NCBI GenBank assembly: GCA_934726055.1
Contig: CAKVCZ010000003.1
Coordinates: 81,702 to 145,701, forward strand
From: an uncultured Candidatus Melainabacteria bacterium
Lineage (GTDB): Bacteria > Cyanobacteriota > Vampirovibrionia > Gastranaerophilales > Gastranaerophilaceae
Length of the DNA stretch: 64,000 nucleotides
Reading direction: 5' to 3'
The notes below the pieces were generated by a model, which made no database searches, was not told the origin of the DNA, and was given only the letters and a program-made list of their open reading frames with translations. A program made the translations under genes and the position numbers. Below are positions 25,179 through 34,489 of the stretch, piece after piece; the stretch's first letter is position 1; every line of letters starts with the position of its first letter.

Positions 25179-27317
25179 ATGGTAGATTCAAAAAAAACGC
25201 AGTTAGAAATTGGCGGAAAAGTTGTTGAAATTGAAACAGGTAAGTACGCACAATCTGCAACATCATCGGTTACTGTTAGATGCGGCGACACAATGGTATT
25301 TGTACATTGCTGCGTTAGTAAAGAACCTCGTGTAGGTATTGACTTCTTCCCTTTATTAATTGACTATGAAGAAAGAATGTCATCAATTGGTCGTATCCCT
25401 GGAGGATACAATCGTTCAGAAGGTAAAGCAAGTGATAAGGCTATATTAATTTCACGATTAATTGATAGACCTATCAGACCGCTATTCCCTAAAGGATATA
25501 GAAATGATATCCAAATAGTTGGTCAATTGTTCAGTTATGATCAACAAAATCAACCTGACACATTGGCTATGTTAGGTGCATCTTATGCATTAATGCTTTC
25601 AGGTGCTCCATTTGAAGGCCCTATCGGTGCAGTTAGAGTTGGCAGAGATGAAAATGGTAACTTTATTGCAAATCCAACTCATCAACAAGCTGAAAAATCA
25701 GATTTGGATATTGTTGTAGCAGGTACTCATGATTCTGTAATCATGGTTGAAGCCGGATGTAAATTCGTTACAGAAGACGATATTATGAATGCTGTTGAGT
25801 TTGCTCAAGGCGAAATAAGAAAACAATGTGATAACCAAGTTGCATTTGCTCAAGAATGTGGTGTGGTAAAAGAAGAATTTGTAAATCCATACGATACAAC
25901 AGAATTGAAAAACATCATTCAAGAAGTTGCTGGTGGTATGATTCACGATGCATATCACAATTTTGACAGAACATACAGACAAGAAAAACTTGAAGAAGCT
26001 AAAAAATTAGTAAAAGAAAGAGTTGAAGCTCTTCCTGAAGATAATGCAATTCATCAAATGATTGAAGAAACAGGCATTGACTTTGTTGCAGAAGAATTTA
26101 AGGCTGCCGAAAAGAAAGTTATGCGTAAGATGATTCTTGAAGAAGGAGTAAGGGCTGATGGAAGAAAACCTACTGATGTCAGACCAATCTGGTGTGAAGT
26201 TGGTGTAATTCCAAGAGCACATGGTTCAGCTGTATTTACAAGAGGTCAAACCCAAGTGTTATCTGTTGCAACATTGGCAGGTCCTGCTATGAAACAAGAG
26301 TTAGACGGTGTTGATCCTCAAACAGAAAAAACATATATGCACAAATATATCTTCCCTGGATTTTCAGTTGGTGAAGTAAAACCTTTGAGAGGTCCGGGCA
26401 GACGTGAAGTTGGTCATGGTGCTTTAGCTGAAAGAGCAAATGTTCCTGCACTTCCTTCACAAGATGAATTTGGTTATACAATTCGTGTAACTTCAGATGT
26501 ATTAGAATCAAACGGTTCTACATCAATGGCATCAACTTGCGGTTCATCAATGGCATTAATGAATGCAGGTGTTCCTGTAAAATGCATGATTGGTGGTGTT
26601 GCAATGGGTATGATTAAAGAAGACGGATATGAGCCTGTTGTATTGACTGATATCCAAGGTATTGAAGACTTCCTTGGTGATATGGACTTTAAAGTTACAG
26701 GTAATGATGAAGCTATTACTGCTCTTCAAATGGATATGAAAGCTAAAGGTATTCCAAATGAAACATTGAGAAGAGCATTGTATCAGGCCAAAGAAGGTAG
26801 ATTGCATATTTTAAGCAAAATGAGAGAAGCAATTACAGAACCTGCAAAAGAATTATCTCCATTTGCACCAAGTATTACAACAATGACAATTCCAACAGAA
26901 GATATCGGTACAGTTATCGGACCTGGCGGAAAGCAAATTCGTTCTATCATTGATGCATCAGGTGCAGAAATTGATATTCAAGATTCAGGTCTTGTAACAA
27001 TAACTTCAAATGACCAAGAAGGTGCGAAAATTGCAATTAATATGATTAAACAATTAACTTTTAAACCTGAAGTTGGTATGGTATTAAAAGGTAAAGTTGT
27101 TAGAATCATTCCAATTGGTGCATTTGTTGAGTTAGGTGGCGGCAAAGATGGTATGGTTCACATTTCTCAAATATGTAAAGAACGTATTGAAACAATTGAA
27201 CCACACGTAAATGTTGGCGATGAAGTTGTTGTTAAAATTATCAAAATTGACGATAAAGGCAGAGTAAACTTAACAATCAAAGGTGTTACAGACGAAGAAA
27301 AAGCTTCGGTAATGTAA
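25179..27317 (+). CDS. pnp: Polyribonucleotide nucleotidyltransferase (PNPase)
   Basis: Phosphorolytic 3'-5' exoribonuclease of mRNA turnover. 712 residues: two RNase PH domains (FFPLLIDYEERMSS; the second with GDMDFKVTGN near 498), a KH domain (GPGGKQIRSIIDASGAEI near 580) and a C-terminal S1 domain (GKVVRIIPIGAFVEL near 637). The start at 25179 has AAGGA just upstream; an upstream GTG frame adds only basic residues and was rejected. Monocistronic with its own terminator; rpsO, often next to pnp, is not here. Confidence 0.96.
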   Translation: MVDSKKTQLEIGGKVVEIETGKYAQSATSSVTVRCGDTMVFVHCCVSKEPRVGIDFFPLLIDYEERMSSIGRIPGGYNRSEGKASDKAILISRLIDRPIRPLFPKGYRNDIQIVGQLFSYDQQNQPDTLAMLGASYALMLSGAPFEGPIGAVRVGRDENGNFIANPTHQQAEKSDLDIVVAGTHDSVIMVEAGCKFVTEDDIMNAVEFAQGEIRKQCDNQVAFAQECGVVKEEFVNPYDTTELKNIIQEVAGGMIHDAYHNFDRTYRQEKLEEAKKLVKERVEALPEDNAIHQMIEETGIDFVAEEFKAAEKKVMRKMILEEGVRADGRKPTDVRPIWCEVGVIPRAHGSAVFTRGQTQVLSVATLAGPAMKQELDGVDPQTEKTYMHKYIFPGFSVGEVKPLRGPGRREVGHGALAERANVPALPSQDEFGYTIRVTSDVLESNGSTSMASTCGSSMALMNAGVPVKCMIGGVAMGMIKEDGYEPVVLTDIQGIEDFLGDMDFKVTGNDEAITALQMDMKAKGIPNETLRRALYQAKEGRLHILSKMREAITEPAKELSPFAPSITTMTIPTEDIGTVIGPGGKQIRSIIDASGAEIDIQDSGLVTITSNDQEGAKIAINMIKQLTFKPEVGMVLKGKVVRIIPIGAFVELGGGKDGMVHISQICKERIETIEPHVNVGDEVVVKIIKIDDKGRVNLTIKGVTDEEKASVM

Positions 27318-27333
27318 TTACATAAAAAAATAT

Positions 27334-27368
27334 AAAAGGCAGTCATCAATTGTGATGGCTGTCTTTTT
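27334..27368 (+). terminator. Terminator of pnp
   Basis: AAAGGCAGTCATCA and TGATGGCTGTCTTT arms pair fully if two G-U pairs are allowed, with an ATTG loop and a T-run. Confidence 0.85.
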
Positions 27369-27399
27369 GTAATAAAACTTAATAAATTGAGAAAAATTA

Positions 27400-27426
27400 T
27401 TAAGTTTAAAAATTTTATGTCGATAT
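27400..27426 (+). promoter_or_regulatory. Sigma-28 (FliA-type) promoter
   Basis: TTAAGTTT (27400-27407), exactly 11 bp, then GTCGATAT (27419-27426) against the flagellar consensus TAAAGTTT-N11-GCCGATAA: 7/8 and 6/8. Transcription would start near 27433, about 20 bp before the GGAG of the following gene. Confidence 0.65.
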
Positions 27427-27464
27427 GTGTAATATGAATAAAGACAAATACAGGAGTCGTGTGT

Positions 27465-28823
27465 ATGGTACAAGGGTTAAATTGGAATAATTATTCAAAT
27501 AATCAAATTTTAGAAATGAAAAAATCAGGCATGCAAGTTCCTGATGATGTCTATAAAAAAGCTCAAGAGGCTGTTTCAAAAGAGGTTCAAACAGAATCTT
27601 TAGATACGCAAAATGTTACTTATCAAGTTGAAGATTTTTCCGCAGAGATAAATGAGGCAAAAGAATTACGTGAACAATTGGAGGCTGAAGGTGAAAGCTT
27701 GTCGTCAATGGTAAAAACATTTACTGAAAAAAGCAATCAAGCTACTGATACCCTAAGTACTTTATTTGGTGAAGTTGAAAATAATATTTCATATATAACT
27801 CAAAATGAAGAAATGTCGCAAACATTGGCTTCAACAGCGGAAGATGAGCAAGCAGTTGTTCGTGAATTGGTAGATGAAACTCAGAAAAAGGTTGAAGAAA
27901 AACAAAATGAATTAGAACAAATATCCGCAAAAATTGAAGATGGAACAGCAACAGAAGATGAGCAAAATCAAGCAAAGTCTTTGAGTGATGAAATAGCAGA
28001 AATTGCAGATGAAGGTAATGCAAATATTGCATCAAAGCAAGCAATTGCAAATGAAGCAACATCAAAGGCAGTTGCAATAAATTCAAATTTAAAAGACGTT
28101 GCACAAACTGTTGGAAAAGCTGTTAATAAGGCAAATGACGGACTTGAAATTGCAACAGAAACTCAGGATTTAGGTAAAAAATTATATGATAAAGGTGCAA
28201 AAATCCAAAAAATTGCAATGGCAATAGGTGGAGTTCTTGGTGGAATTGCGGGTGCCGGAGTTGGATATGCTGTTTCAAATAAAGTTAATTCAAACAGATC
28301 GGAAGATTTCGTGAACGGATTAGCAAACGGTTATAAAGATGTTGTTGTTACAGACAGCAGTTATGGCGGAGTTGTATATGCAAAGAATGATTTTGGGGTA
28401 AGCTACAACAATGATTGGGTAAATGATCAAATTGGTTCTACTGCTACAACTGCTATGGGTATTGCAGGTGGTGCAGTTGCAGGTGCCGGCATAGGTGTCG
28501 GTTTAGGTTCTTTATTTGGCAAAGGTAAAATGGAAACCGGTAAAAAAGGTATGGAGGCTGCTGCAAAATTAACTTCTGTTGCAAATGATACAAAAACTAC
28601 CGCAGAAAAAGTTGCTCAACAAAATAATTTAGTTATTAATACTCACCAAGCTACGGAAGTTTCTGTTAATGAATTGGATGCTACTGTTAAGGATGGGCAA
28701 GAATCAACAGAAAATACTTCAAAAGAAATAGCAAGTTTATCTGAAGAAATTGACAGTTTTGAAATTCCATCTGAACAAAATGAAGCTGATGATAAAGATT
28801 TAAAAGAAAAGAAAAAAGTATAG
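27465..28823 (+). CDS. Coiled-coil protein with two glycine-zipper membrane segments, sigma-28 promoter
   Basis: Not a recognised family. 452 residues from the ATG, with GGAG 8 nt upstream. Residues 55-245 are highly charged, Glu/Gln/Ala-rich and heptad-like (ETQKKVEEKQNELEQISAKI). Two hydrophobic Gly/Ala-rich segments follow: about 250-271 (AMAIGGVLGGIAGAGVGYAV) and 329-351 (AMGIAGGAVAGAGIGVGLGS), separated by a polar 57-residue loop. The end is again helical and Lys/Glu-rich. There is no signal peptide. The coiled-coil plus two-helix layout recalls type III translocators (SipB/IpaB/YopB class) and some colicins, but that is only shape. The predicted sigma-28 promoter links it to flagellar regulation. 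It is monocistronic. Confidence 0.7.
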   Translation: MVQGLNWNNYSNNQILEMKKSGMQVPDDVYKKAQEAVSKEVQTESLDTQNVTYQVEDFSAEINEAKELREQLEAEGESLSSMVKTFTEKSNQATDTLSTLFGEVENNISYITQNEEMSQTLASTAEDEQAVVRELVDETQKKVEEKQNELEQISAKIEDGTATEDEQNQAKSLSDEIAEIADEGNANIASKQAIANEATSKAVAINSNLKDVAQTVGKAVNKANDGLEIATETQDLGKKLYDKGAKIQKIAMAIGGVLGGIAGAGVGYAVSNKVNSNRSEDFVNGLANGYKDVVVTDSSYGGVVYAKNDFGVSYNNDWVNDQIGSTATTAMGIAGGAVAGAGIGVGLGSLFGKGKMETGKKGMEAAAKLTSVANDTKTTAEKVAQQNNLVINTHQATEVSVNELDATVKDGQESTENTSKEIASLSEEIDSFEIPSEQNEADDKDLKEKKKV

Positions 28824-28841
28824 TTTAGTTTAAATATAACT

Positions 28842-28876
28842 AAGGGGCAATTTATTTTATAAGTTGCCTCTTTTGT
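28842..28876 (+). terminator. Terminator of the 452-residue protein gene
   Basis: AAGGGGCAATTT and AAGTTGCCTCTT arms (G-U pairs included) with a T-containing tail, 19 nt after the stop. Confidence 0.7.
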
Positions 28877-28918
28877 ATTACTTTTGTAATTATATATAAT
28901 ATAAATTTTACGCAAAAA

Positions 28919-28961
28919 AAAACCACTAATTAAAAAATCAAGTGGTTTTGGAATTTTTTTT
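28919..28961. terminator. Second hairpin terminator
   Basis: AAAACCACT and AGTGGTTTT arms with a 13-nt loop, an A-run before and a run of eight T after. It lies in a 396-bp gene-free gap (28824-29219); its A/T flanks allow either direction. Confidence 0.6.
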
Positions 28962-28978
28962 GTAATTCCTCGTGTAGA

Positions 28979-29015
28979 AGGTTAGTGTGTGGTAGGTTAG
29001 TGTGTAGTGTGTATT
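28979..29015. repeat. Short GT-rich tandem repeat in intergenic gap
   Basis: AGGTTAGTGTGTGGT is followed at once by AGGTTAGTGTGTAGTGTGTA: two units of a 12-base core GGTTAGTGTGTN plus a partial. Its base composition (G and T only, almost) differs from the AT-rich surroundings. The rest of the gap to 29219 shows a short palindromic stretch (GGTGTATTTAACACC, about 29018-29032) and no gene. Confidence 0.55.
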
Positions 29016-29219
29016 TTGGTGTATTTAACACCTACGATTTAACCAAATGTTAAATCCTCATGTATATATATAAAGTATTTTTGGAAAGTGTGATTTCAAG
29101 AATTTTTATTTTTGTTACAAATCTTAATATAAACAGCTGAAATACAATCATAGTCAAATTTTGCTAAAAAAATATTATGTGATATAATGAAATAAATTAT
29201 ATAAAAAATAGAGGTTAAA

Positions 29220-29825
29220 ATGGCTGTAAGAAAAATTTTACATTTTGGTGATGATTTTTTAAGACAAAAAGCAAAAGATGTGCACAAAGTATCAAAAAAA
29301 ATACAGGATTTGGTAGTAGATTTGCTAGATACTATGTATGCAAGTAATGGTGTCGGTCTTGCAGCACCTCAAATAGGAGAAGGTTATAGAGTATTTGTAG
29401 TAGATGTTTCAACAAATGATGAGCCATTGAACCCGATTGTTTTTATTAATCCAAAAATTATTAAAAAATCAGGTGCAACAATTAGTAGAGAAGGTTGTTT
29501 AAGTTTCCCTAATGCATATACTGATGTAAAACGTTATAGTGATATTATGGTAAAAGCAATGGATAGAAAAGGTCGTTCTTTTGTTATGGAAGCACATGAG
29601 GGAACTTTGCTTGCAAGATGTATTCAGCATGAGAATGATCATTTGGATGGTATTTTGTTTGTTGACCATGCAATAAACAGATTTGAGGCAGAAGAACAGT
29701 TATCACAAAACGATTTGCCTCCGTTAGAAATCGAAAAAATGGTTGAAGAACCTGAATTAGACGAAAAAATTAACCAATTACTGGAAGCAGTTGAAGTAGA
29801 AGAAGAAGTTGAAGCAGATGAATAA
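29220..29825 (+). CDS. def: Peptide deformylase
   Basis: Removes the formyl group from nascent N-formylmethionine. 201 residues with the three metal motifs: GVGLAAPQIG near 41, EGCLSFP near 97 (Cys ligand) and QHENDHLDG near 139 (both His ligands). It has an acidic C-terminal extension of about 35 residues (EVEEEVEADE) not typical of the family. AGAGG precedes the ATG. The stop overlaps the fmt start, pairing the two formyl-Met enzymes. Confidence 0.96.
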   Translation: MAVRKILHFGDDFLRQKAKDVHKVSKKIQDLVVDLLDTMYASNGVGLAAPQIGEGYRVFVVDVSTNDEPLNPIVFINPKIIKKSGATISREGCLSFPNAYTDVKRYSDIMVKAMDRKGRSFVMEAHEGTLLARCIQHENDHLDGILFVDHAINRFEAEEQLSQNDLPPLEIEKMVEEPELDEKINQLLEAVEVEEEVEADE

Positions 29826-30750
29826 AATAAAAGTTATATTTTTAGGTACTCCAAAAATTGCATTAAACTCTTTGGAATATTTGATAAATTCAGAAAAAAT
29901 AGATGTTTGTGGTGTTGTTACTCAACCGGATAAACCGGCGGGTAGAGGTTATAAAATGTCTATGTCGCCAATTAAAGAATGTGCTATGGCAAACAATTTA
30001 CCTGTTTTTCAACCAAAATCTATACGCAAAGACTTAGATGTTCAAGAAGAGTTAAAAAAATTAGAACCTGATTTTTTTGTAACTTTTGCATTTGGACAAA
30101 TTTTATCGCAAGAAGTTTTAGATATTCCAAAATACGCAACAATTAATTTGCATGCATCGTTATTACCAAAATACAGGGGTGCAAATCCATTGCAAAGAGC
30201 AATTATTGATGGTGAAAAACAAACAGGTATTTGTACGATGATTACCGAATTAGGGCTTGATTGCGGAGATGTTTGTTTAAAAGAACCTATTGAAATATCT
30301 GATAGCTTGAATTGTATGCAATTGTTTGACATTGTCAGTGAAAAATCTCCTGAGATGATTGAAAAAACTCTGGTTGGTTTAGTTGAACATTCAATAACTC
30401 CTGAAAAGCAATCAGAAGAAGGAGTTTGTATGGCAAGTAAACTTACAAAGGAAGAATGTCAAATTGATTGGAATAATTCGGCAAATTGTATTCACAATTT
30501 AGTTAGAGGAATTTATAAGTGTCCCGGAGCACATTTTGTGTTTAATGATAAAATTATAAAAGTTATGGAAACTCGCGTAATGAACGGTAAGGGAGAAGTT
30601 GGCAAATTTATCAATGCGAATAAAGAAGGTGTTGAAGTTGCTTGTAGAGAAGGTAGTTTGCTTTTGATAAAAGTAAAACCTGAAGGCAAAGGTGAAATGC
30701 TTGCAAGAGATTGGTATAACGGAGTAAAAAATGTTATCAAAGGGAATTAG
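29818..30750 (+). CDS. fmt: Methionyl-tRNA formyltransferase
   Basis: Formylates initiator Met-tRNA from 10-formyl-THF. 310 residues from ATG 29818, overlapping def by 8 nt. Motifs: FLGTPKIA at the start, QPDKPAGRG near 37, the catalytic INLHASLLPKYRGANP near 104-119 and ELGLDCGDV near 139, keeping Asn, His and Asp of the active site. The C-terminal OB-like domain is present. Together with def it forms the usual formylation pair. Confidence 0.95.
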   Translation: MNKIKVIFLGTPKIALNSLEYLINSEKIDVCGVVTQPDKPAGRGYKMSMSPIKECAMANNLPVFQPKSIRKDLDVQEELKKLEPDFFVTFAFGQILSQEVLDIPKYATINLHASLLPKYRGANPLQRAIIDGEKQTGICTMITELGLDCGDVCLKEPIEISDSLNCMQLFDIVSEKSPEMIEKTLVGLVEHSITPEKQSEEGVCMASKLTKEECQIDWNNSANCIHNLVRGIYKCPGAHFVFNDKIIKVMETRVMNGKGEVGKFINANKEGVEVACREGSLLLIKVKPEGKGEMLARDWYNGVKNVIKGN

Positions 30751-31081
30751 GGGTGCAATTACCGTTGAAAGTAATAGTGAAGAATCTATAAAATCTGCAA
30801 CATTAGAACTTTTGTCAGAAATTATAAAAGAAAATAATATTGATGCAAAAAATATTTCTCATGCAATATTTACTCTAACAAATGATTTGAATGCTTCTTT
30901 CCCTGCAAAGTTTGCACGTATTGATTTTGGTTGGAAGAATGTTGCAATGATGTGTTATCACGAACTTGATGTTCCAAATTCTTTGGAAAAATGTCTAAGA
31001 ATACTTGTTGTTGTGAATTGTGATGAAAAATTTGAACCAAAATTTGTTTATTTAAAAGGTGCAGCAAAACTTAGAGGTTAG
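30731..31081 (+). CDS. aroH: Chorismate mutase, AroH class
   Basis: Rearranges chorismate to prephenate for Phe/Tyr synthesis. 116 residues, the length of the trimeric AroH type. It opens with GIRGAITVE, has the FTLTNDLNASFPAKFAR motif near 50-66 and LRILVVVN with the active-site Arg near 90. It overlaps fmt by 20 nt and has GGAG 5 nt before the ATG. Confidence 0.93.
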   Translation: MLSKGIRGAITVESNSEESIKSATLELLSEIIKENNIDAKNISHAIFTLTNDLNASFPAKFARIDFGWKNVAMMCYHELDVPNSLEKCLRILVVVNCDEKFEPKFVYLKGAAKLRG

Positions 31082-31082
31082 A

Positions 31083-32675
31083 ATGATTTATTTTGATAAT
31101 TTAACCTTAAAGGCATTTGTAGAAGAGAATTCAGTATTTTTCGAAAATGCGAGGATTCAAAAGATTCAACAGCCAACACGTCGTGATTTTATTTTTACCC
31201 TACGAAACAATGGTGAAACAAGAAAATTTTATATAAATATTACTCCAAATATGCATCATGTTTGTTTTATGAATAGTGAATCCGAGGCTAAGAGATATTT
31301 AGAAATTCCAAAGACTCCACCAATGTTTTGCATGCTGCTCCGTAAGTATATAGAAAGTGCAAAAATAAACAGAATTGAGCAACCATTTTATGAAAGAATT
31401 CTTGAAATATATATTGATACATATAATGAATTGTCCGAAAAAATTGAGTTGTGTCTTGCAATAGAATTGATGGGAAAACATTCAAATGTTGCATTGTATA
31501 ACGTTCAAACCGGCATGATTCTCGGCTGTGCCCATAATGTGGGCTCGGAAAAAAGTCGTGATAGAGAAATGATGGGAAATGTTCCATATATTTATCCACC
31601 AAAGCAAAACAAACGAGATTTTTTAAGTTTTAACGGACAAGTTAATTTTGATACATTGGCAGATGATTTTTACGGTTTTTCAAAACCTTTTGCTCAAATG
31701 TGTAATGGAATTGATATAGAACGAATTAAAGATTTTCTGGAATTAAAGCATCTTTCTCCTGTTATAAGTGATGATTTTTCAAAGTATTCTTTGTTCTCAG
31801 AGATTTTGAGCGGAGTGCCTCAAAATTCTGTAAATAAAATGATTGATAATTATTTTACATATCATCAGAATAAAGAAATTTTATCAAATTTGAAATTAAA
31901 ACTATATTCGGTTATTCAGCAAAGGTTGAAAAAAGCGAAAAATTCTTTAGAAAAAATTGAAAGGCAACTTTTAAAAGAAAAAAATGCAGATAAATACCGA
32001 AAATATGGTGATTTAATTATGGCAAATTTATATAATTTAGAAGAGTATCAAAAAAGTTGTATTATTCATGATTGGGAGTTTGAAGAAGATATAAAAATTG
32101 ATTTAGATGATACAAAATCGTTAAAAGAAAATGCAAACAGGTATTACAAGCTTTATAATAAGTCAAAACGTTCAAGTGAAAAATTAATAGAATTAAGGCA
32201 AGAATTGGAAGATGAAATAGGTTACTGCTCTCAAACGTTATACACAATTGAAGTTGCAGAGGATAAAGATATTTTGAATGAGATAAAAGAAGAAATCTTT
32301 TCAGAAACAGTAAAAGATAAAAAGAATTTTATTGATAAGATAGAAAAAAGAGAAATTCAAGGCTTCACAGTATTTGTTGGTAAAAACAATAAGCAAAATG
32401 ATTTTATAATTTCAAAATTAGCCAAGGATAATGACATGTGGTTTCACTCTCACAACTGTGCAGGTTCGCATGTATTATTAAAACTTCCAAATGGAGAAGA
32501 ACCAAATGATGAATTAATTTTTGAATGTGCAAAGCTTGCAAAATTGAATTCTCAGGGTGCCAATTCAAGTAAGGTGGGAATAATTTATACAAGAAGAAAA
32601 AATTTAAGAAAGCCTCCTGCTGCTAATTTAGGTTATGTTACGTATAAAAATGAGCAAGAAATCGTTTTGGACTAA
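31083..32675 (+). CDS. rqcH: NFACT-family ribosome quality control protein (RqcH/Rqc2)
   Basis: RqcH binds stalled 50S-peptidyl-tRNA complexes and recruits Ala-tRNA to add degradation tails. 530 residues from ATG 31083, chosen because GAGG lies 5 nt upstream. Order: NFACT-N at 1-170, coiled coil at about 260-350, and the C-terminal NFACT-R domain (GFTVFVGKNNKQND near 430, DMWFHSHNCAGSHVLLK near 452, KVGIIYTRRKNLRKPP near 500). The DMWFH-x5-GSHV motif is diagnostic. It is the last gene of def-fmt-aroH-rqcH, all tied to translation except aroH. Confidence 0.93.
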   Translation: MIYFDNLTLKAFVEENSVFFENARIQKIQQPTRRDFIFTLRNNGETRKFYINITPNMHHVCFMNSESEAKRYLEIPKTPPMFCMLLRKYIESAKINRIEQPFYERILEIYIDTYNELSEKIELCLAIELMGKHSNVALYNVQTGMILGCAHNVGSEKSRDREMMGNVPYIYPPKQNKRDFLSFNGQVNFDTLADDFYGFSKPFAQMCNGIDIERIKDFLELKHLSPVISDDFSKYSLFSEILSGVPQNSVNKMIDNYFTYHQNKEILSNLKLKLYSVIQQRLKKAKNSLEKIERQLLKEKNADKYRKYGDLIMANLYNLEEYQKSCIIHDWEFEEDIKIDLDDTKSLKENANRYYKLYNKSKRSSEKLIELRQELEDEIGYCSQTLYTIEVAEDKDILNEIKEEIFSETVKDKKNFIDKIEKREIQGFTVFVGKNNKQNDFIISKLAKDNDMWFHSHNCAGSHVLLKLPNGEEPNDELIFECAKLAKLNSQGANSSKVGIIYTRRKNLRKPPAANLGYVTYKNEQEIVLD

Positions 32676-33304
32676 AAAAGAACTTTACTATGGCAATCAG
32701 TTCCGCCTGTTTTTATAAGGTTATATTTATTTGCAACTTTTTCAACAGTTTGTCTTGAATGAAATTTAATAATACCCCTATGTCTTGAATATGGATAATA
32801 TGTTTCGATTCCATCAAGTCCAAAGTTCATAAGTGTTTTTACAAAGTTGCCCATGCTCAAGTACCAACAACATGCAGGATGTGCTAATACTGCAATTCCA
32901 TTGGCATTGTGAATAGCCTCAATTAATTTTTTAATATCACGATTGGCAAAAATTCTAATCCAATCTGCTTCGGTTTCTCTTTTTGTTTTAGCTAAAAATG
33001 GCTTTAAATCTTCACTATGTACATCAATTCCATAAGCTAAAAGATGGAAAAATATTGTGTTATACCAACAATCAAATTCTATACCTGGGATTACGTGTTC
33101 ATAATTTAATAAATTTGTTTCCAAGTATGCATTAACCGTATTGTGGTCTGTTATTGATATATATTCAAGCCCTAAGTCGTCAGCTTGTTTAACTATTTCT
33201 TCAGGTTTTAGTGCTCCGTCTGAAAAATTTGAATGTATATGTAAATTTACTTTGTCAAAAAACTGTTCTTTTGTGAATGATTTTATTAATTCTTTGTAAT
33301 CCAT
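32672..33304 (-). CDS. PHP-domain phosphoesterase
   Basis: 210 residues from ATG 33304. PHP metal motifs in order: NLHIHSNFSDG near 20, TDHNTV near 52, PGIEFD near 73, LAHPACC near 144 and GTDCHS near 204. The set matches the YciV/RNase AM-like PHP group, which act on 3',5'-bisphosphonucleotides or RNA 5' ends. It lacks the inserted helical domain of some members and is short for the group. Convergent with rqcH (4-nt overlap at the stops). Confidence 0.85.
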   Translation of the reverse strand: MDYKELIKSFTKEQFFDKVNLHIHSNFSDGALKPEEIVKQADDLGLEYISITDHNTVNAYLETNLLNYEHVIPGIEFDCWYNTIFFHLLAYGIDVHSEDLKPFLAKTKRETEADWIRIFANRDIKKLIEAIHNANGIAVLAHPACCWYLSMGNFVKTLMNFGLDGIETYYPYSRHRGIIKFHSRQTVEKVANKYNLIKTGGTDCHSKVLF

Positions 33305-33365
33305 TTTAAAAATTCCCGAGTTTGTAATAAAATAATTATACAATAAAAAAGAGGATAAATTTATT

Positions 33366-34268
33366 ATGACAAGTGAGAACAAAACTGCTTTTCAAATATT
33401 TATGACAGGTTTTGGAATATATATAAAATATTTTTCAACCTTTTTTAAATATATGTCATTTCCTGTGTTAGGGCAGTTTTTTGGAATTATATTATGTTTT
33501 GCTTTGTCTTTAGGTTATACATATAGTGGTTCTAAACCAAATTTTTCAACTGCAATGTTATTAACAATTCCAGGGTTAATTATTTTTACTAAAGCTTTTT
33601 GGGAATATTTAGTTGCGTATGTTTCTATTTCTTCAATGACAGAAAATACTATTAAATCTGGCAGAATTTATGATATAGATGCTCATAAAAAAGTCGCAAC
33701 AAAACGCGGCAGTGAGTTTGTTTTCCTTTGGCTTTTATTTGGTTTATTCACTATAATTGCAATATTTCCTCCGATGTGGGTTTTTGCAGCAATAATTTTT
33801 GTTTATATTGTATTAATATTTCAAGTTTTTGCTTTTGAAAAAAAACTGACTCCGTTTGAATGCTTTGTAAGAAGTAAAGACTTGATTCGTGGAAATTTTT
33901 GGCATACAGTTATTTTGCTGGTATTTGTCGGTATTTTTACCTATATTTTATTGCCAAAAATAACGGAAACATTATGTTCAGTATTTAAAATAATACCTAT
34001 ATTTGCAATGTATTTAGAACCGGCAATAAATAATATTTTGCCATTTGAAGAATGGAATGCCACGGCTCAATCTTTAGGTATTTCATTCAGTTTAACTCCA
34101 ATGTATATAGGTAAAATGCTTGTTTCAAGTGTTATAACTTCTCTTGTTATAGGTTATACACTTCCATTAAGGTCAATTTGTTGGACATTGTGGTATAAAC
34201 AGTTAAGTATAAAAGAAATTAAAGAGAAATCGAAAAATAAAAAGGCAAAATCAAAAGAAAATGTATAG
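33366..34268 (+). CDS. Multi-pass membrane protein of unknown function
   Basis: 300 residues with about six hydrophobic helices (28-50, 62-82, 117-135, 137-155, 180-200, 245-268) and a very basic tail (KEKSKNKKAKSKENV). An RSKDLIRGNFW segment between helices resembles the loop of DUF975/GPDPase membrane-domain proteins, but this is weak. GAGG lies 11 nt before the ATG. The next gene overlaps its end by 8 nt. Confidence 0.75.
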   Translation: MTSENKTAFQIFMTGFGIYIKYFSTFFKYMSFPVLGQFFGIILCFALSLGYTYSGSKPNFSTAMLLTIPGLIIFTKAFWEYLVAYVSISSMTENTIKSGRIYDIDAHKKVATKRGSEFVFLWLLFGLFTIIAIFPPMWVFAAIIFVYIVLIFQVFAFEKKLTPFECFVRSKDLIRGNFWHTVILLVFVGIFTYILLPKITETLCSVFKIIPIFAMYLEPAINNILPFEEWNATAQSLGISFSLTPMYIGKMLVSSVITSLVIGYTLPLRSICWTLWYKQLSIKEIKEKSKNKKAKSKENV

Positions 34269-34476
34269 ATGTTCAAATTGTAAGAATACAGATAAATTCG
34301 AGTTAATGTTTTCTGATGATTATAAAGGCAATCGAAAATTTTTGCAAAAGTATAATAACAGACAGCAAATAGAAATAACAATAGACGGACATACATTTGT
34401 TCCTACGCTGGATTTTATGAATCAGTATGCTGTGTGTAAATATTGCGGACAGATTTATACTTGGGAATATGAATAA
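34261..34476 (+). CDS. Small zinc-ribbon protein
   Basis: 71 residues with CSNC at 4-7 and CKYC near 60-63, likely one zinc ribbon. It overlaps the membrane protein gene before it and ends 14 nt before rph, so it sits in a membrane protein-zinc ribbon-rph operon. No other motif. Role unknown. Confidence 0.7.
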   Translation: MYRCSNCKNTDKFELMFSDDYKGNRKFLQKYNNRQQIEITIDGHTFVPTLDFMNQYAVCKYCGQIYTWEYE

Positions 34477-34489
34477 GAAAGGCTATAAA

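Noticed and set aside
29096..29287. 63-codon minus-strand frame antisense to the def start
   Set aside because: Overlaps def and has AT-rich Phe/Ile/Lys/Asn composition with no start signal.
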